The translations under genes were made by a program, and so were the position numbers. From the NCBI GenBank assembly GCA_050015455.1, contig JBEKBJ010000004.1, positions 1 through 64,000 of the forward strand: DNA of 64,000 nucleotides, in the 5' to 3' direction. The DNA comes from JAGDMS01 sp050015455 (GTDB taxonomy: Bacteria; Desulfobacterota; Binatia; HRBIN30). A model generated the notes under the pieces. The model ran no database searches. It worked only from the letters and a program-made list of their open reading frames with translations, and was not told the DNA's origin. Below, one piece after another: positions 18,397-32,600 of the stretch; within the stretch, counting starts at the first letter, position 1, and every line of letters starts with the position of its first letter.

Positions 18397-20117
18397 CGAG
18401 CCTCGTGGGAGCCTGCTGCCACCCCGTCACCGCGTGGCAACGCGGAACTATCGATCTTCAACAAACTCAGATAGACGGTCGGCGCACCGAATGGCCGTCG
18501 TTCTTCGGCGGAAACGATCGTTTCATCGGGCGAAGCGAAGCGGAGGTGTACCTGCCGCAGCTCAGAAATCAGGAGGCAGAACGTCAACCCTGGCGCGCGC
18601 CGGGCCCGCGCGACCGCAGCCCGCGGCGCGTTCAGCAGGTACTCCGTCCGCAGCCCCGGAAGATCACCGAAATAGTATCGGGTGACCACATTGTTGTACT
18701 TGGCAGGCATGCTCACGACCAGCATTGCCGGGTTTGCGCCACGCGCACTTATGAGAGTCTCGCGCACTCGCTCATAGGCGTTCCGGTAATCCACCATTGC
18801 CAGCGGGCGGAGCACATCTAGCAAGGCCGCAACCGAGAGCACAAGAACGGCCGCCAGTTGCGGCCGTCGACGCAAAGTGGCCGTGCCTGCCCCCCGTGAC
18901 AACCCCGCGCCAGCGATGGCGCCGGCAAGCGCAACGACACCCAGCAGCAGGGCGCGTGGAAGTCCGGCTCGGCTGAGGGCCGTCGGACGTGCGAGACTCC
19001 ACAGGGCGAACGGGTTGGCATCGGGAGAAATCTGGAACCCGATCGCGGCAGCGATAGCCAGCAGACATGCACCGCTCCGCAACTGCTGCGACCAGGTGGG
19101 CCGCGCATCCGCGCCGACCAGAAACCGAGCGGCGGAAACAGCGAAGAAGGGAAACAACGGCGTCGCATACCACTGGTTCCCCCGACGCAGAACGGTGCAG
19201 AGGACGATGCCCAGAACCACAATCCAGCAGAGCGTGACCACACTGAGACTGTCCCGGTGGCGGATCGCCTTCCGGGCGTCTTCGAGCAACGCAATGATCG
19301 CGACGATACTCCACGGGAAGAATCCGGCGAGGAGCTGCCATGCGTATGTCCAGAACACGCCGCCAACCGTGAACGATTTGGGCCAGTACGGTCGCTTTAA
19401 CACCTCCTCGCCGACGTACTGATGCAGAAATGGCCAGCCGTGGAGCGCGGCCATCGGCGCCAGCCAGGCGAGGTTGACCGCAATGAAGACGCACCCGCAT
19501 ACGATCGCACATTTGCGCGTGGGGCGATACCTGGGGCGGCACAGAACGATGGCGATCACAAAGACGAGCGCCGGCGCCGTACCGGCAAAGTTTTTGCCGT
19601 GAGACGCCAGCGCCGCCAATGCGGCACACGCGACCCAGCCCCTGTTTGTATCAAGCGCACGAACAAAGAGGATAGTGCTGCCCACGAAAGAGAACAGCAT
19701 CACCGTATCAAAATCGGCCGCTCGGGCGCAGTGATCGTAAACGAACGGGTACGTCGTCGCGAGCATTAGTCCGGCCACGAACCCTGCCCCCACACTCCGC
19801 ACGGCTCCCAACGTGAACGTCGCCAGCACAGCAGCGACGGCGAACGCGGCCGGCCACAGCCGAGCGGCGAATACCGTCGGCCCGAGCAGGCGATAACTCA
19901 TCGCCATCAGCCACAGCGGGAACGCCGGCTTGTTGTAGTACGGCTCGCCGAAGGCCGTCGGCGACCACCAGGCGCCCGCCTCGAACATCTCGAGACTTGC
20001 CCGGACATGCAATGCCTCATCCACTTCGTGAACGCCATTTGCGCCCAACCCGTAGAAGCACAGCACCGAGGATAAAGCGGCGAGCACTGCCACCGCCGCC
20101 GCACGCGATCTCCACAT
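18393..20117 (-). CDS. ArnT/PMT-like family 39 glycosyltransferase
   Basis: A 574-residue polytopic membrane protein. The N-terminal loop has the acidic pair NGVHEVDEALHV and the GEPYYNKPAFPLWLMA motif seen in GT39/ArnT-like enzymes, which move a sugar from polyprenyl phosphate to lipid A or another periplasmic acceptor. About ten hydrophobic helices and a soluble C-terminal part of roughly 130 residues follow. A TTG at 20120 is directly followed by ATG at 20117, which I take as the start. It is translationally coupled to the 1169-residue fusion downstream, so both may act on one glycan. Confidence 0.88.
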   Translation of the reverse strand: MWRSRAAAVAVLAALSSVLCFYGLGANGVHEVDEALHVRASLEMFEAGAWWSPTAFGEPYYNKPAFPLWLMAMSYRLLGPTVFAARLWPAAFAVAAVLATFTLGAVRSVGAGFVAGLMLATTYPFVYDHCARAADFDTVMLFSFVGSTILFVRALDTNRGWVACAALAALASHGKNFAGTAPALVFVIAIVLCRPRYRPTRKCAIVCGCVFIAVNLAWLAPMAALHGWPFLHQYVGEEVLKRPYWPKSFTVGGVFWTYAWQLLAGFFPWSIVAIIALLEDARKAIRHRDSLSVVTLCWIVVLGIVLCTVLRRGNQWYATPLFPFFAVSAARFLVGADARPTWSQQLRSGACLLAIAAAIGFQISPDANPFALWSLARPTALSRAGLPRALLLGVVALAGAIAGAGLSRGAGTATLRRRPQLAAVLVLSVAALLDVLRPLAMVDYRNAYERVRETLISARGANPAMLVVSMPAKYNNVVTRYYFGDLPGLRTEYLLNAPRAAVARARRAPGLTFCLLISELRQVHLRFASPDETIVSAEERRPFGAPTVYLSLLKIDSSALPRGDGVAAGSHEAR

Positions 20118-20193
20118 CAAACTGCTTTACACCCTCCCGGCGCTGTGATATTTGCCTTGACGCTCTGCAGTTGACCTGGATGAGGAGGGCAGG

Positions 20194-20853
20194 ATGCGAA
20201 ACGCGAGATTTGCCATGATGGAATCGCGCTGGCTCAGCGTTGGATTGCTCCTGTTGGCCGGGATAATCGGGTTAGCAGGCAATGTCCAGGCGCAAACGCT
20301 GCTCTTCGACAAATTCGAGCAAGGATCCGCTCCTGCAGGATGGCGGGAGGTCCTCAACGTTACTGCCGTAACTGCAACCCCGACCGAGACCCCCACCGCG
20401 ACTGCAACCTCGACCGAGACGCCGACTGCGACCACAACGCCGCCGACGGCAAACACCGAGACGCCCACTCCCGGCATCCCCGTCATCACGACCGCCCAAG
20501 GGGGCAGCACCATTGTAAGCGGTGTGTCTGATCCAAACGCCACGCCTGGAAATAATTGCATCACGATCTTCAGCTGCGGGGTCGACACGATCTGTGGGAA
20601 CGGAGACGATGTGCTGCTGGGAACCGGAAGCGTCGATGCGTCCGGTCGCTTTGTGGTTACGGTCAGCCAGCTACAGCCGGGCGAAAGGATTTATCCCCGG
20701 GATACCTGCACCAACCGGATGGGCGGCGCATTCACTGTGGGATCGGTCGCGCCGGTGCCGCTGCTTGGGCCGCTGGCTGTGTTGCTGCTGACCGCCAGCC
20801 TGGGCTTGCTCGGGCTCTGGCGTAAGCCGCGCCCAGCCTCAAGTTGCCGCTAA
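20194..20853 (+). CDS. secreted Thr-rich protein with C-terminal membrane anchor
   Basis: A 219-residue protein with a signal peptide ending at VQAQ (about residue 34), a low-complexity Thr/Pro/Ala linker (residues about 58-93, repeats of TPTETPTAT type), a Cys-containing globular part and a final hydrophobic helix preceded by VPLLGPLAV and followed by a basic RKPR cluster. That tail resembles protein-sorting C-termini (IPTL- or PEP-CTERM style) but is not a textbook match. The ATG at 20194 has GGAGG about 8 nt upstream. It is transcribed divergently from the glycosyltransferases and could be their glycosylation target, since the linker is ideal for O-glycans; that is inference. Confidence 0.7.
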   Translation: MRNARFAMMESRWLSVGLLLLAGIIGLAGNVQAQTLLFDKFEQGSAPAGWREVLNVTAVTATPTETPTATATSTETPTATTTPPTANTETPTPGIPVITTAQGGSTIVSGVSDPNATPGNNCITIFSCGVDTICGNGDDVLLGTGSVDASGRFVVTVSQLQPGERIYPRDTCTNRMGGAFTVGSVAPVPLLGPLAVLLLTASLGLLGLWRKPRPASSCR

Positions 20854-20873
20854 GAGCCGAGCAGTTCGACCTG

Positions 20874-21158
20874 TCACTGGGCCATGCTCTCGTGGCACCA
20901 GTAGATGTCGCGAGCCCTCGTCTTGAGTTCCTCTCGTCGATCACGCCAATCGGGAAGAGTTGCGTCGAGGATGCGCCAAAACTCGGGTCGGTGATGGGGT
21001 TCGCGCAGATGCGCCAACTCATGCGCAATCACGTAGTCCACCACGCGCACCGGGAGCTGCAGCAGCTTCCAGTTGTCGCGAGTTTTGTCGCAAGTTTGTC
21101 GCGATCCGTGGCGCGATTCTGTCGCGATCCGTGACGCGAACATGGCGCAAAGACTCAT
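20874..21158 (-). pseudogene. truncated DUF45 (YgjP/SprT-like) metallopeptidase
   Basis: The frame encodes the last third of a DUF45 zinc peptidase: VVDYVIAHELAH with the HExxH site, the third ligand region HHRPEFW, and LPDWRDRR. Normal members are about 230 residues. Here everything upstream of the zinc site is replaced by a short repetitive segment. A 16-codon frame starting at the hsdR stop (ATG at 21243, MEPGTLDDRW) looks like the original N-terminus, so an internal deletion is likely. DUF45 genes commonly follow hsdR in type I restriction loci, as here. A residual 94-residue peptide is possible but would lack the substrate-binding half. Confidence 0.7.
21095..21140. repeat. 23-bp tandem repeat (two copies plus degenerate fragments)
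   Basis: Two copies of a 23-bp unit beginning TGTCGCGATCCGTG (21095-21117 and 21118-21140) differ at a few bases. Further TTGTCGC fragments precede them from about 21071. The array lies where the front of the DUF45 peptidase gene should be. Confidence 0.7.
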
Positions 21159-21241
21159 CAGGCCTCTTCTGAGCCCCCGGCTGTCTGAACTTCAGACCTG
21201 CGTTGGTTTGCTCCAACGATCGTCGAGCGTGCCGGGCTCCA

Positions 21242-24393
<3,152 letters not shown>

Positions 24394-24397
<4 letters not shown>

Positions 24398-25026
24398 GCG
24401 CCCCGTCTCGTGGCTTGGCGCCGGTTGTAGAGGCGCTCCGTGAAGCCGCCCTCTTCTTCGAAAGCCGTGGCCTGCGCGGCCAGTTGGCGATCGAGCAGGC
24501 CGCAGGCCACCGCAATCAGAATGAGCGCCGCATTCGCGGCAATCTCGGGATAGGTCGACGCAGTGGACGAAGTGGACACAGCGCCGGTTCCCCCCCGTCC
24601 ACGCTGTCCATGACGTCCACTCGGTCCACTCCGAATCTGCCGTGCCCATTCCGCCACCGCGTCCGCGTTGGGCGGGCGGCGAGCGATCAGATCAGTGCGG
24701 CGCGGGTCGTCGCGAGGCCAGATCGGGCGGTCGTGCTGCCGCAAGAAGTCTTCGTAGTCGAGCCGCAGTTCCTCCAGGCTGGCCCGCGCCACGCTGGTCA
24801 GCTTTAGCTCGGTCTTCTTCGACGTTCCTGATGCTTGGCTCCCCTCGGCGATGTTCTGCACCCCGCTGCGCGCAGCCTGTACCATCTGGTCGCGGGTCCG
24901 GCTCCGGCGGTCGACGTACCGATCGCAGAACCGCACCGTTACGTCGTAGACCAGCTGCGCCACCTGAAAGCTTTTCAGCTTGCGGTAGCCACCATGCTTG
25001 GGGATCAGCGGTTCACGCTCTGCCAC
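24394..25026 (-). CDS. four-helix-bundle suffix protein of the type I R-M locus
   Basis: This protein of about 210 residues belongs to the four-helix-bundle (S23-like) proteins found between hsdS and hsdR in some type I loci. The conserved core is KLKSFQVAQLVYDVTVRFCDR and QMVQAARSGVQNIAEG, with a second helical part PEIAANAALILIAVACGLLDRQ. A GTG at 25026 (GAGG 7 nt upstream) overlapping the hsdS stop is the likeliest start; the longer frame to 25062 lies inside hsdS. The segment between the two helical parts is a palindromic 9-bp repeat region that reads as low-complexity Gly/Arg/Ser. Its role is unknown. Confidence 0.72.
24554..24632. repeat. inverted arrays of 9-bp repeats inside the four-helix gene
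   Basis: Four units of GTCCAY plus three bases run from 24597 to 24632. On the other side, units GTCGACGCA, GTGGACGAA and GTGGACACA (24554-24580) are their inverted counterparts. The whole can fold into a hairpin and remains in frame with the surrounding gene. Confidence 0.7.
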
Positions 25027-26398
25027 GGGCGACCTCGTCCATGCTGCCCACTCCGCCAGCAAACTGCTCCGCGTCCTTCACCCACAGCTCGCCGGAGATG
25101 AGCTTTGGAAGCAGCGTGTCGCGCAGGGCGGCTAGGGTGCGAGATTCGTCTTGGCTCTGCCGGACCTTAACAAGAACTGGTTGCACAAATCCTTCGAAGG
25201 CAGACAACACCGCCCTCGGGGGAATTGGAAGTCTGATTGAGCGCAGATAGGTCACGGGGCGTGCGATTGAGGGCACACCAGATGACGATGTGTTGGCAAG
25301 CAGCTGGTGCTGCCCGTCGGGCGACTTGAAATGCAACGCGACGAAGGTTGGCGTGACCTGCGAAAGGTGACAGCGCATGTAGAACTGGCGTTGCGAGATC
25401 ACGTAGTGCTCGTACCGCGAATTCTCCGGTATAAAAGCGACCTGGCCGATGTTACCAGCATGAGTGAAGACAACGTCACCCCGCTTCACCATTGCGTTCG
25501 CGAGCTTCTCAGCGTGCTCGCCGCTGATGAAATTGAAGGTGCTGTCTTCGAGCATTAGCCCGTGAAGGTGCTGGCCGCTGATGATGGGAACGCCCTTGGG
25601 GACGAAAGTCTCAACCTTGATTGACGAGCCGAATGGACCCATCGCAACACGCTCCGCCACATCTCCCACCGCCTCGATAGTCCACCCCGCCGGAATCTCA
25701 CCCAGCTCGAAGTCTTCGAAGCGGTCGGGGAAGAGGTCCGCGATCTCCTTGGGCAGGCCGGGAGCGCGGCCTTCGGTCTTGGCGCGGACGGGGTCGAAGT
25801 CCACGAACCACGACTTGAAGAGCGCCCACGCCATCGCCTCCAGTGTCTCGTTCGTCCGCCGGTTCAGCTCGATCTTGTCGTCCAACGTGCCGAGGATGCG
25901 GGCGATGGCGCGTTGCTCGGAGAGCGGCGGCAACGTGATGTGCATACACCGCTGATCAGTCAGGCTGACGTACTCAGCCATGTCGGTCTGCCCTGCGACA
26001 CCCCTGAATTGGACGAAGAACTCGCGACCGAACATCCAGAAGAAGAGGAAGCGAGGGTCAATCAGCTGCGGATCGAGCGAGCGCCAGAAGCACAGCTGCG
26101 GTGAGTAAACGAATCGTGGCGTCGCCGGGCGCACGAAGCCAAAGCGCCCCACTGTTCCCTTCGACGTGAACACGACGTCGCCGGGTTGGCTGACCTTGTT
26201 GCCGACACGCTCGATGTTTTCTTCAGGAAAGTGGTCTGCATCGTCGAAGCGAAATCCATCATTGATGTTCCCGGCGCGAGCGAACGGGAGCCCACGGCGC
26301 GATAGCTCCTCGTTCTTGGCGCGATAGCCGTCACCCACAACGAGCGCACCCCGCTCGATAAGTGCGCTTACCTGATGCAGGCGCCACTCACCCGCCAT
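25013..26398 (-). CDS. hsdS: type I restriction-modification specificity subunit
   Basis: The 461-residue HsdS has two target-recognition domains and two conserved helical spacers: LPPLSEQRAIARILGTLDDKIELN (about residues 155-180) and a C-terminal counterpart ending RDTLLPKLISGEL. The first domain opens WRLHQVSALIERG, the second WTIEAVGDVAERV. It sets the recognition sequence for both methylation and cleavage. The ATG at 26398 lies just downstream of where the undamaged hsdM would have ended, so the ancestral genes overlapped. Both recognition domains look complete. Confidence 0.92.
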   Translation of the reverse strand: MAGEWRLHQVSALIERGALVVGDGYRAKNEELSRRGLPFARAGNINDGFRFDDADHFPEENIERVGNKVSQPGDVVFTSKGTVGRFGFVRPATPRFVYSPQLCFWRSLDPQLIDPRFLFFWMFGREFFVQFRGVAGQTDMAEYVSLTDQRCMHITLPPLSEQRAIARILGTLDDKIELNRRTNETLEAMAWALFKSWFVDFDPVRAKTEGRAPGLPKEIADLFPDRFEDFELGEIPAGWTIEAVGDVAERVAMGPFGSSIKVETFVPKGVPIISGQHLHGLMLEDSTFNFISGEHAEKLANAMVKRGDVVFTHAGNIGQVAFIPENSRYEHYVISQRQFYMRCHLSQVTPTFVALHFKSPDGQHQLLANTSSSGVPSIARPVTYLRSIRLPIPPRAVLSAFEGFVQPVLVKVRQSQDESRTLAALRDTLLPKLISGELWVKDAEQFAGGVGSMDEVARGRA

Positions 26399-26448
26399 AC
26401 CGAAGCTCCTTCAGGTTGGCAGCAATGGCGGCGTCGAGCTGCGCGGCC

Positions 26449-28023
<1,575 letters not shown>

Positions 28024-28058
28024 CTGCCGCTCTCCTTACCCCCCGTGCTGCAAGTTAA

Positions 28059-28220
28059 ACGACTGTATGGGCGCCAGAGGCTTTATGCGCGCCCTGGGTC
28101 GGCGACGTCAAGAGGTTGGAGTTCGGAGACCACACGCCGACTACCATGGATGATCCCTTCGGCAAGACCAACAACCTCGCCCGGGCCCTTGTGAACGGCC
28201 GCGTATTGAACATAAGCTGA
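28059..28220 (+). other. open coding-like remnant upstream of the DUF362 gene
   Basis: Between hsdM and the DUF362 gene one frame stays open for 53 codons without a good start, ending with a hydrophilic tail (DPFGKTNNLARALVNGR) and a TGA at 28218. The residue mix looks protein-like rather than random. It is probably the 3-prime end of a lost gene whose front was replaced when the restriction locus settled here. I do not recognise the family. Confidence 0.35.
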
Positions 28221-28260
28221 GAGCGTAGGGGAGCGTCAGAAGTAGAAGGTCATCGAGCCC

Positions 28261-29649
28261 ATGGATAACAGAGTAATCGTAAGACGCTGCGAGGAATACG
28301 ACGGGGCGTCAATCGAGCGGATCGTTTCCGAAGGCATAGCCCGGTCGGGCTACGATCCCTCCGGGAAGGTGTTCGTCAAACCCAACGTCGTGTTCTCGGG
28401 CGACCCGAAGGTATACCAATGCAACGCCTTCACCCATCCTTCGTTCATCGGAGCCTCTTTACTGGCCATCTCGAAAAAGGAGAAAGTGAACCGAGTCGCG
28501 CTGGGCGAGAATTGCGCCGTTGGTATCCCCACCCGCTACTGTTACAAGTATGCCGGGTACTACGCTGAAGTCAGAAGAGTAAAAAGCCAGGCGCCTCGTC
28601 CGGTCGATATTTTCTGCATGGACGAGGACCCCAGAGACTCGGTTTTCATCGGTGGGGTTGTCCACGACAACCTCAGGGTTTCCCGCACGATGGCCCGGGC
28701 CGACACCAAAATCTACCTACCCAAACTCAAGTGTCACTGTGTGTGCAAGATGACCGGCGCGGTCAAGCTCAATATCGGGATATGTTCCGATGATGAGCGC
28801 GCGGTCAGGCACGACTTCATGCTGAACGAAAAGATAGTGGACCTCCTCTCCGTCGGCTGGCCGGACTTTATCGCCATGGACGCGATCGACGTGGGCGTCG
28901 GCAACGAGGCCTTCCCCACCCCGCGCAAGTTGGGCCTCATCCTGATGGGGACCAACCCCCTGGCTGTTGATCTGGTCGGCGCCAGGCTTTTAGGCCTAAC
29001 CCTCGACGACGTACCTTACCTGAAACGAGCGGTGGAACGTGGCTATTCGCCGGCCGGGCTGGACCAAGTGGCCATCGAGGGAGATCTTTCCAGCCTCGAA
29101 GACATCGACGAGCACGCCAGACGCCTCCTCCCCTACGACGACGAGTTCACCAGCTGGCAGGACGTCGGCAAGGAGCTGAAACGCCTGAATTCGCCTATGC
29201 GCTTTTACTGGGGGCCGTATCACCGACGCAGCGAAGCCAAGTGCCTAACCGGCTGCGTGATGGGTCTCAAGATGTGGCTGGCAGCCTACGAGAGTTTTCC
29301 CGGTCCCCAAGCTTTCGCCAAAGCCAAGCCGGTGGTGCTCGTTATCGGCAAGGTGGACGAAAAGATTGATGCTAAGGGAGAAGACGTCTTCCTGCTTGGA
29401 AGCTGCGCCCAGGCGGAGATCACGAATGCTGCAAAGGTCATCCGTATCGACAAGTGCTTCACCACGGCTGCGGACATGACCTTCAAACTCGGAGGCAGGT
29501 TGGGAATGCGTTCTCCTATCGCCGATCCGAAGAGGCTGATCGAACACTTCTGGGCCATGGCAAGTGCCTCTTTCAGTAAGACCCTAAACGGCCGCTATCT
29601 TCAGGACATCGGAAACTTCATAACTAAGAAGCTCGATAAGAGAATTTGA
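28261..29649 (+). CDS. DUF362 domain protein
   Basis: A 462-residue soluble protein with the DUF362 core: VFVKPNVVF, LPKLKCHCVCKMTGAVKLN, DFIAMDAIDVGVGNE and GTNPLAVDLVGARLLG. The family is often linked with iron-sulfur proteins, but the ferredoxin tail some members carry is absent. Cys pairs at KCHCVC and KCLTGC could hold metal. AGAAGGTC lies about 10 nt before the ATG. Third codon positions look less GC-biased than in the neighbours (by eye), which suggests a different origin. Function unknown. Confidence 0.8.
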   Translation: MDNRVIVRRCEEYDGASIERIVSEGIARSGYDPSGKVFVKPNVVFSGDPKVYQCNAFTHPSFIGASLLAISKKEKVNRVALGENCAVGIPTRYCYKYAGYYAEVRRVKSQAPRPVDIFCMDEDPRDSVFIGGVVHDNLRVSRTMARADTKIYLPKLKCHCVCKMTGAVKLNIGICSDDERAVRHDFMLNEKIVDLLSVGWPDFIAMDAIDVGVGNEAFPTPRKLGLILMGTNPLAVDLVGARLLGLTLDDVPYLKRAVERGYSPAGLDQVAIEGDLSSLEDIDEHARRLLPYDDEFTSWQDVGKELKRLNSPMRFYWGPYHRRSEAKCLTGCVMGLKMWLAAYESFPGPQAFAKAKPVVLVIGKVDEKIDAKGEDVFLLGSCAQAEITNAAKVIRIDKCFTTAADMTFKLGGRLGMRSPIADPKRLIEHFWAMASASFSKTLNGRYLQDIGNFITKKLDKRI

Positions 29650-29657
29650 CGGCCCGC

Positions 29658-32600
29658 TCACGGACCCTGCTCTGCCTTCTTTGTGGGGCCGATTTCCAGG
29701 CGCACGACCGGTGCGGCGTCTGTGGCGCCGGCGCTGACTTCACCACGAGTGACGCGCGACGCATCAACGCCGTAGTCGTCGCGCAGGACGTGCTCCAGCT
29801 TCGCCAGGCGCGCCTCGACGAGCCCACGGATCTGTTCGGCGGCCGGCGACGGGCGCTGGTCGAGCCACTCCTCCAGGGTCTTGCTGTCCGCTTCGTCAAG
29901 CTTGCCCGGCTCATCCTTGGCGCGCTCAGCGAGCGCCTTGGCGATGCGCTCGCGTTTGCCGCCTTGGCCGATATTCTTCACTGCCCCCAACACTCCCTGC
30001 GGCTTGCCCAGCTCTTGCGCGAGCGCTTGCTCGCGCAGCCAGCGCACGTCGCGCGTGCTCGGCGCCACGTCCAATGTCACAGCAATCGCCGGTCGGCTTG
30101 CCACGAAGGCCGCGAGCTGTTTGATTTGCCCGTCGCTCTCTTCAGTGGGGTCCGCGCGACCTGCGCGAAAGGCGATCTCCGGCGGCACCGCCGAGGACGC
30201 TTTGCCGCCGCCCAACACCAGGCCAATCAACTTCAGCGGTGACGCCAGCACGCCCATCAGTGCGCTGCGCAACGCTCCAGCAACGATGGTTCCGATGCCG
30301 ACCTTGATGCCCTCCTGGTCGGCGGTGACGGGAACGTCGAGCTTGATGTTGCCGGATATGTCCTTGAGCAGCGCCAGCGCCACCGTGAGCGGGATGCCGA
30401 AGTTCTGCTGAAACAGGGAGTCCCCTTGTAAGCCCGCGACATCGAGATTGTGCAGCACGATCGAGCTGTCCGCCTTGTAGCCGCCGGACGAGAAAGCTGC
30501 CTTCGTGGTCACCGTCAAGCTTCCCTCACCGATGCCGTACGACGAGTACGCGTTCGCGTACGGATTGAACGGCGTCAAAACGAGATCGTCGACCTTCAAC
30601 TCGATGGTGCCGCCCGAAGGATTCATGCTACCGGCCGCTGTGATCGTGCCTTGCGGCGCGACTGTTGCGTTCAGGCGAACTCGACTCGCCGTCATGGGCG
30701 GAAAGTGCGCCCCCTTCACATCGATATCGAGCCGTGAAATGAGCCCGGAATAATACGGTTTCACCGCGCGATCGCTAAACGCGATGCGCCCCTTTGTCAG
30801 TCGAAAGGCTGCCAGTGAAATGTCGAAACTGGGCGTCGCCGCCGGTGTGGCAGTGGTAGCCGGGCTCGATTCTTTTGCGGCGGCCGGTTGCGACTGCGGC
30901 GAGCTCGCTGGCGCACCGGTGAGCTGTGGGAGCACGATGCCCTCCTTGGTCCGCGTCACTTGGACGTTCGGTGATGCGATGCTGACGTCGCCCAGGCGGA
31001 CACGCATGGGTCCGGGCTTCGGATGTTGCGCATTGGGGACCAGCACCTCATCGAATCCGACGTCGACGGACTTTGCCGCCACTGCGAACTCCTTCGCATT
31101 CGCCGCCGCCACGCGGGGCTCGACGAGGTTCAGCTTGCCGCGCACGCGGATGTCGGAGTCCGCGACGCCCGCACCGTCGCTGCCATGCTTGGCCAACAGC
31201 GCAGGCGCGCTGATTTCGTCCAACGTGAGGTCGATCGTCTTCACGCTGGCGGCAGGCGCCTTCGTACCTGCGACCGAGACGCTCGGATCGGCGACATGGA
31301 CCTTACCGCGCAAGTGGACGTCGCCCTGATTCGTCGCTGCCTGTGTGGCGAGCACGCCGGCCACCTGGAGCTGATCAAGCGTGATGGAGAGTGCGCGCAC
31401 ACCGAGACCGACTCCTTTGGGCTCGGGAGGCGCAACCTGCACGTCGGACATCGCGATCGTCCCAGCCGCGTTGAGATCACCCGGCGTGGGTGCCAGAGAC
31501 CCGGCGTCGAGGTGCAAATCGAGCGCAAGATGTGCCGCGGGCAGGATCTCGGGCGCAACCGCGCTTGATGCGGTCACCACGTCGGGCAGGTTCAATTTGT
31601 CGATGACGACATGACCCGCGAAGCCCGTCGGAACCAGGCGCACCTTGCCATCGACGTTGAGCGAGCCGTCGCCAATGCCGAGGGCAAGTTTGACCGTGCC
31701 CGCCTGCTCACCTTCGCCGGAGAGGTCGTGCACCTCGGCAGCAGCCCCCACGTCCAGCCGCCCGGTGTTGTGCAGCACCAGAAGCTTCGCATCGGTCAAT
31801 TGGGCGGCGGCGAGCAACCAATGCCACGGCTTCGCGGGCGCCTGTGCTGCAGCGGCGGGGCTCGGGACTGGGCTGGGCTCCACCGGCGGCGCTGGCTGAG
31901 CCGATGGCGGCGCCCCGCCGGGCGTGCCCAGCACTGCACGCAGAACCGGGAACGGCTCCTTGCCTCCGGTGCGCACGGGAAGCGACAAACCATCCAAGGC
32001 GACCCTCCCGACCGTGACGCGCTGTGCCACAAGATCGACCGGATCCACCTGTACACTCAGGCTACGCCACGCTAGAGCGGTCTCTTCGAAGCCGGGTACA
32101 TGGACCGTCACGTCTTGCAAGCCCACCGTGCCGCGCAGGTCGTGGCGCGAACCGTTCGTGTCTATGCGGTGCGTGAGGTCGATGGAGACCGTACCACGCA
32201 GATCACTCCAGCCGACCTTCGGGATGTACACACGCGAGCGTCGCAGCGGCAGCTGCTGCGCAACGACCAGAGTTTCGGCTGCGATGCCGTCCTCACGCAT
32301 GGTGGCAGTGGAATCGATCTTCAGCACGCCTTCGTCGATCTTCATCTCGATCGACGCATGCGCCGGCTGGCCGTACAGGCCGGGGCGCACGGCGATGTTC
32401 TTTACTTCGATGGCCGGCAACCTGATCTCGATCGGCTCGCTGTCCACCGGCATGAAATCTTGAAACCGCAAGTTCCCGGTGCGCAGCACGACGCGGTCCA
32501 CTCCGAACCCCCAGCCCGGTTTCGGCGGAACTCCTGCGGGCGTCGGCGCCGGGGTCGGCTCTCCACTGGCTTTGGGCACGAGTGCCAACAAGTTGAGATC

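Noticed and set aside
24554..24632. possible CRISPR or minisatellite
   Set aside because: Units are 9 bp without spacers of CRISPR size, and the array lies inside a coding frame.
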